This document shows positions 55,901-60,000 of a DNA stretch of 60,000 bases, piece by piece. The notes beneath the pieces were generated by a model. That model saw only the letters and a program-made list of their open reading frames with translations. It ran no database searches and was not told the origin of the DNA. The position numbers and the translations under genes are program-made. Numbering within the stretch: position 1 is the first letter of the stretch; every line of letters starts with the position of its first letter. Source of the stretch: Bolinopsis microptera (Eukaryota > Ctenophora > Tentaculata > Lobata > Bolinopsidae); contig NC_087072.1 of the NCBI RefSeq assembly GCF_026151205.1, forward strand, positions 12,998,169-13,058,168, in the 5' to 3' direction.

Positions 55901-58263
55901 AAGATTGGATTAGTCATTGCGGTACGGGAATCGGTTTTGCAGTACGGATCAGAATCCTGGACACACTCAAGGGATAAGTTTTGACAGACATACACAAATA
56001 TGTTGTGAATGGTGCAGGGTGTTTCTTTTATGAATATCATCATGATTATTTCAAACAAAGAGAAACACTCAAATTGGCGGGCAAACGACCCGTTTTATTT
56101 ATTATCATGATTATGTAGTTAGTTGTATTAAAATATTGGCCTGAAAAGAACAGTTTCTCCTTTGCAGCAACAATGTCACTTTACGTCACAAGACAAATTT
56201 TACTCTGCAGTTGTAACAAAATCAATACGTATTGTGTTTTAAATGTGTTCTGATGCAACTTTTTCAAAGGTCGATTCACAAATTAAAACCTAAAATCCAC
56301 TTTACTTGTTAATATTAACAATTAGTATTAACGATATATTTTCAAGCATACGTTTCCAGTCCTTAACTATTAAATATTAATCAAGTAATTTTCTGGGATG
56401 TTCAGATTAAACACTGCTGAGTATAAGTTTTATCTAATAATAGTGGTGTTATTAAACTTCAATTTATGATTATTGTTACTCAAGCTCAGGTGAAACTCTA
56501 TTAGGCAGACTGTTATGAGCTTATCATTGTTGGTTGTAGATTGAATTAAACTCCTACTAAGGTTTTCCGGAGACGTGACGGAAGGTCTCTAGATAAATGA
56601 AACTGTTCCATTGTAAAGATTCGACATCGTATTTGCGATTTTTAAGAACAACAATTTTTTCAAAGCACATGAGTTGACATTTCGTAATATGTTTCTCCAT
56701 CAAAGCACAACTGTCCATGTGAGGGTTCTAAGTAAATTACGAAGCAATGTGCACGACTTTCGATCTATCCCTGCCTCAAATACAGCAGTCAGGTACATGT
56801 AGACTATTTTGCTGGCCAGTTGTTCAATAATGTTGCTTTCTATTTGCCTGTTTTTCTTCGTCTTCGGATGCAGAGGTACGTTGCAGAGATCGTTTGATAG
56901 ATTCTTACATATTTTTAACGTAAATTCCCAAATCCATTTCAATCAATAATTTCGTCCGATGTAATGATCTGAACGCTTTCAAACTAACAATCAAAAGTAT
57001 ATCCACTGTTTCAGATTGTGTGTGGCGTCGTCACACAAACCCCTCGACAGAAACGCCAAAAACTTACATAACAGATACCTGGCCTCTTTCTGATACAAGC
57101 AATAAAATTACAACATCCTCTGCTCGAAAAGGCAAGTCTACAGGAGGTTTTACAGAAGTGCCTACACGAAGCAATGTGTACGGTCCTGCTACAGAAATAA
57201 CCGGCACAATCTCAGAAGAGAGTACAGGAACAACTGGAACATGGCTAGAAACGGAACGTACTTCAACTGAAGAAACCATAACAGAGCTTACTTCAACAGA
57301 AGTTAGTGGAACAGAGATCACTAAAACAGAAGCTCCTACAACAGAAAATTACAAGGATGCCAATAAAAAGAGTATATTGCCAGCGAAAACAGAACCGGAG
57401 ATTTCTGGTATTAAAACAGAAATTACTGATACAGTGATTTTCATCACTGAAACTTTACGTGAGAAGATCGTGAACGGAACATCCACGAGAGCACTCCTTC
57501 AAGAAGTCATCGAATGGATGAGCGATTTAAACAGAAATGCAGTCATTGGGATAATATCCGGTGTTGTCCTCGGAGTAACCACCATTATTATTACAATGTG
57601 TGTTGTTAAACGAAAGCTGGTGGAGGCAGTCAGGAGTAGAGAGGGTGGCGCTGAGGACAGAGTGGGGGAGGATGTGGAGGAAGACTAATGGGCCAAATGG
57701 TACAGTAACAATTGAAGTGAGCTCAAAAACTGTGATAACCTTCTACTAGTTAAACAATTATAAATCATTAGTTATCAGCGATAAACTTACTTTCTGGCAG
57801 GACCGGCTCCTTGGCGTGTTTAGTCATGAAACTAGTAGGTTCATTGGTGGCAACTTTAGCTGGACCCTGAAATGTTGATTGTTGAACTATGTTATGGTGT
57901 AATATAGCAACGTTGCTATTACCCCGTTAAAGAAATATACATACTATGTTATACAATATACGTTATACATTCTATATTATATGTATTTAAGGTTATAACT
58001 TGTTCAAGTAATGTTATGAAACGTACCATTGTTTTTGAAGCTTGTTTGTTTGTTTTGAGTTCTGCTTTTGCTGTTTCATTGAAAACTGATTTGTACCTGG
58101 AGAAAATTATGATAATAATTCAACAAATATTGTAAAACCAAAATCGTTATTTTCATTTATTAGATAATACGATAATGTTATTGAACAAATCTACAAACCT
58201 AGGATTTTTAGCCTCTGGCTGCCTGACTGTAGGCAGCAGGTTGTAAATGCTCTCCTCACCCAT
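50127..58263 (-). CDS. ENKUR: Enkurin (complete, 7 exons)
   Basis: On the minus strand the exons are 58263-58199, 58096-58027, 57866-57791, 51198-51005, 50774-50608, 50436-50338 and 50220-50127. All have GT..AG borders and consistent phases: 765 nt, 254 residues plus TAA, close to mammalian enkurin (about 256). The start is MGEESIYNLLP. Family landmarks follow in order: a KTMGPAKV block, KHAKEP, the proline-rich RPAVPKR segment, PVMGLKSNKNFLHTN, PKYVDT, SGLVPKFVKKDNYGTVPKYL, LKKNWEELHLQYQGLSV and the C-terminal KHKIIYV. Enkurin is an adaptor protein, first described in sperm and also a component of motile-cilium axonemal microtubules. Intron 3 (51,199-57,790) is 6.6 kb and full of inserted elements plus a nested opposite-strand gene. 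BBOF1 ends only 492 bp upstream on the same strand. Confidence 0.95.
51459..55519. mobile_element. 4.1-kb foldback element in enkurin intron 3
   Basis: The left arm (51,459-53,358) and right arm (54,150-55,519) are inverted copies ending in GTATCTGGTCAAAACCTGGC. The left arm is longer because a 613-bp MITE is inserted in it. Arm identity is about 95% by eye. The central spacer (about 53,359-54,149) is unique apart from a 45-bp direct repeat (about 54,045 and 54,145). No target duplication longer than TA can be resolved, because TA is itself part of the terminal palindrome. No transposase is seen. Confidence 0.82.
52658..53270. mobile_element. 613-bp hAT-like MITE nested in the foldback's left arm
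   Basis: The right arm gives the empty site. The insertion is flanked by an exact 8-bp duplication, GCTGAAGC (52650-52657 and 53271-53278). Its ends are imperfect inverted repeats sharing CGACTTCCAGG(T/C)CCCC. It contains a run of 33 G (52,924-52,956). There is no coding capacity. Confidence 0.85.
55762..55975 (+). pseudogene. LINE reverse transcriptase relic in enkurin intron 3
   Basis: With one stop and frameshifts the plus strand reads KVEDFVYIG, then RRALHKQNNIW, ELK and ESVLQYGSESWT. These match the order of the post-palm region of RTE-like RTs (DFVYLGSWI, RALHKMKNIW, ATVESVLLYGSEAWT). It is a short, old relic. Confidence 0.65.
55976..56829. other. AT-rich intronic sequence, probable promoter side of the nested gene
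   Basis: No coding frame, RNA or repeat is recognised. As the sequence upstream of the ATG at 56,830 it should contain the nested gene's promoter, but no element can be named. Confidence 0.5.
56830..57688 (+). CDS. Small mucin-like type I membrane protein, nested in enkurin intron 3
   Basis: Two exons: 56830-56875 and 57015-57688, separated by a 139-bp GTACGT..TTTCAG intron with matching phase 1. The product is 239 residues: a signal peptide (MLLSICLFFFVFGCR), then an ectodomain very rich in Thr, Ser and Glu (many TE, TST and TET runs). About residues 50-165 are mostly of this kind, and the likely role is an O-glycosylated stalk. Next comes one membrane helix (NAVIGIISGVVLGVTTIIIT, about 189-208), then CVVKRK and an acidic tail ending in EDVEED. 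The first exon is too short to stand out alone, but its leader and phase fit support it. I recognise no family; low-complexity mucins rarely show orthologues. It could be a cell-surface sialomucin-like protein. It lies antisense inside enkurin intron 3, 102 bp from enkurin exon 3. Confidence 0.72.
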
Positions 58264-58755
58264 CTATTAATAATATTATTTGATAAAAATCATGTAAAAC
58301 ATTAGTTATCCAAAAACTTAAAATGAACGAGAAAAATCTGATAGAGACTGTACCCATTCTCTATATTGATTGAACATTTGAACCAATGAAACAAGCAAAT
58401 TTGATAAAAAGAACATGTAATTAACTAAATGAAACTATAGATAAAATCTACGTAAAATTTTGTATTTCACACAAACAAAATTCTCACTTCACCATAAAAC
58501 ATTCATAGAATATTTATGATATTGAAGATTTAGGCAATCAAATAAAATACGCTTGGCAAAAAAATAATTTTTCGTCTCACAAATTAAACGATTTGAGCAA
58601 TTTTACTTAAATAAATCACAGAATCCATCTTCTGGGCCTCATGCCAGTCATTTGATCGTATAAAATAAGCTCACTGCACTGATTTCTGAATTAAGTTAAC
58701 AAGATAAGGCGATACACACATTTTGAAGACCCTGCTGATCAACCTTATTCTGTTT
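58264..58755. other. Intergenic spacer between BBOF1 and enkurin
   Basis: 492 bp, AT-rich. On the minus strand it must hold the BBOF1 3' end and the enkurin promoter/5' UTR. No canonical AATAAA is evident on that strand. Confidence 0.6.
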
Positions 58756-60000
58756 TCAAGTGTCAATAGCGAGAAGTTTCTCTTCTGAAAGTCTTGTCTG
58801 TGATACTTCCTCTAATCTGGGAATAAAACCCGCTAGAGGTTGGTCCTGCGGTATCGGAGGTAGAGAATCGGAGTTCTCTTCTGAAGCAGATGGAGTTTTG
58901 TCTTTACCGCGCTTAACATGTCCATTCATCTCAGCGAACAATGCTCGAAGTACCTTCTCTTTTTGTTCCCAAGTGAGATCGCCAATATCTTGATACTCCT
59001 CGATAGTATCAAATCTCTCTGCCTCCTCCAAATCTGAATACACACTGTTTGTGCTGTGTGGCAGCTTCCTGAACGTTCGTGTTCTTGGGAAGGGCGCTTT
59101 TCCTTTTTGAGCTTCCAACATTCTGCTGTGGTATGCAACTTCGGCATCTTTACGATACTGTGTTCTGTTAGCCACAATCTCCTCTTTTACTTGACCAAGA
59201 GCCGTCAAGAAGAACGATTCAGTATCAGTTCTCTGATCTAGAATTCGTTTTCCAAGACGTTTGATGTGCTTCAGTTCTTGTTCCTTCAGTTGGAGTGCTT
59301 TTTGAAGTGTATCAATGTCCTCATTACTGTTAAAAAGCTGAGCATCACACTGCCGAATGACCTTCTCCTGTTCTTGAATTGAATCTTCAACGATATCTGC
59401 AAGTTTTCGCTCCAGCCCTTCAATCCGTTCCTGTTTCTCTTTCAAACTCTTTCTCTGGTTTTTAACTTGCTGCACTTTCTCTCTGGTTATACTCTCGTTC
59501 ATCTCCTGAGAAGCGCTCAATGTTTCTACTTTGTTTTCCAGATCAGCAAGAGTCTTCTTCAGTTCTTCTGATTCTTTCATGTGAAGAGAAAGAGACTCAG
59601 TCAGTCTCACATTCTCTCTGTAGATGTTTCTAGTAGTTTCGTCCAAGTTCTGAACTGCCTCGTTGTGAGCTCGTTCTGCTAGTTCAGCTATCTGTCTTGA
59701 TGCCTCTGACTGGAGTCTGAGTTTTTCCTCAAAATATTTGTGCTCGATGCCGTTGATACCCTCACGTGCCTGTTTCCGTTCTTGGAAAAGTAGGTCTCGC
59801 ATTTCGTCCAGTTCGTGCTGCATTTCATTCTTCTTCCGACGGAATTCCTTGATTTGCATGAGTTCATCTTGCATGAGCTGTGCCTCACGTTTCTTATCGC
59901 TCAGTTGTTTTTCGAGTGTATTTATCTGGTAAGTGAAATCTTCAATTAAAGCTTCGCGATCTTTTCTAGATTCCTGTTTTAGGTTCTTTAATTGATTCTG
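58756..60000 (-). CDS. BBOF1: BBOF1 (basal body-orientation factor 1), 3' part
   Basis: The minus-strand frame is open from the window edge to a TGA at 58,756 (414 residues visible), so this is the C-terminal part of a gene that continues beyond 60,000. It is a long coiled coil of Glu/Lys/Arg/Leu heptads. Family landmarks are YQINTLEKQL, an EFRRKK segment, ERAHNEAVQNLDETTRNIY followed by RENVRL, and near the C-terminus LTWEQKEKVLRALFAEMNG. All resemble BBOF1 (CCDC176). BBOF1 acts at basal bodies and axonemes of motile cilia, where it aligns cilia. No intron lies in the visible 1,245 nt. The ATG at 59,874 is internal. Enkurin, another ciliary gene, follows in the same orientation. Confidence 0.88.
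   Translation of the reverse strand, partial: QNQLKNLKQESRKDREALIEDFTYQINTLEKQLSDKKREAQLMQDELMQIKEFRRKKNEMQHELDEMRDLLFQERKQAREGINGIEHKYFEEKLRLQSEASRQIAELAERAHNEAVQNLDETTRNIYRENVRLTESLSLHMKESEELKKTLADLENKVETLSASQEMNESITREKVQQVKNQRKSLKEKQERIEGLERKLADIVEDSIQEQEKVIRQCDAQLFNSNEDIDTLQKALQLKEQELKHIKRLGKRILDQRTDTESFFLTALGQVKEEIVANRTQYRKDAEVAYHSRMLEAQKGKAPFPRTRTFRKLPHSTNSVYSDLEEAERFDTIEEYQDIGDLTWEQKEKVLRALFAEMNGHVKRGKDKTPSASEENSDSLPPIPQDQPLAGFIPRLEEVSQTRLSEEKLLAIDT

Noticed and set aside
1-60000. CRISPR arrays, bacterial operons, tRNA and rRNA genes
   Set aside because: The tandem arrays lack the repeat-spacer pattern and the genome is eukaryotic. No tRNA A/B boxes with a cloverleaf and no 5S, 18S or 28S segments were recognised by eye.

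Overview
The window is invertebrate metazoan nuclear DNA. It has spliced genes with GT..AG introns, AT-rich intergenic sequence, many minisatellites, palindromic transposons and decayed non-LTR retrotransposons. A TGF-beta-family type I receptor makes it an animal; enkurin and BBOF1 make it one with motile cilia. The transposon mix and the simplified receptor GS loop suggest a non-bilaterian lineage such as a ctenophore or cnidarian, but this is a guess and no taxon can be fixed.

1-9,400: a 405-bp satellite array (one unit carries a small TIR transposon), a 5'-truncated CR1/L2-like LINE, an antisense fragment resembling the restriction-like-endonuclease end of another retroelement, then about 3 kb in which no gene is recognised.

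9,423-22,647 (+): a complete ten-exon type I TGF-beta/BMP receptor gene. All splice phases agree and give 516 codons plus stop. Most of its introns carry minisatellites, and several touch or copy the splice sites: intron 2 holds about 27 copies of the exon 2 donor, the intron 4 array runs into the exon 5 acceptor, and exon 7 has a partial upstream duplicate with an in-frame stop. These could yield secreted or kinase-truncated isoforms.

22,650-31,400: gene-poor, with several small TIR elements.

31,407-47,845: the most striking object, a 16.4-kb palindrome. Its nearly identical arms of about 7.5 and 8.9 kb are flanked by a direct 5-bp duplication (GTAGC), so it looks like a giant foldback transposon. 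It carries nested LINE relics. The right arm alone has a 1,226-bp LINE insertion and a patched segment, which argues against an assembly artefact. A second, 1.4-kb palindrome flanked by TTAA follows at 48,149-49,551.

50,127-60,000 (-): two ciliary genes in tandem on the minus strand. The 3' part of BBOF1 (58,756 to the window edge) is followed by a complete seven-exon enkurin gene (58,263 down to 50,127). Enkurin intron 3 contains a 4.1-kb foldback element with a nested hAT-like MITE, an RT relic, and a two-exon gene on the opposite strand for a small Thr-rich, mucin-like membrane protein.
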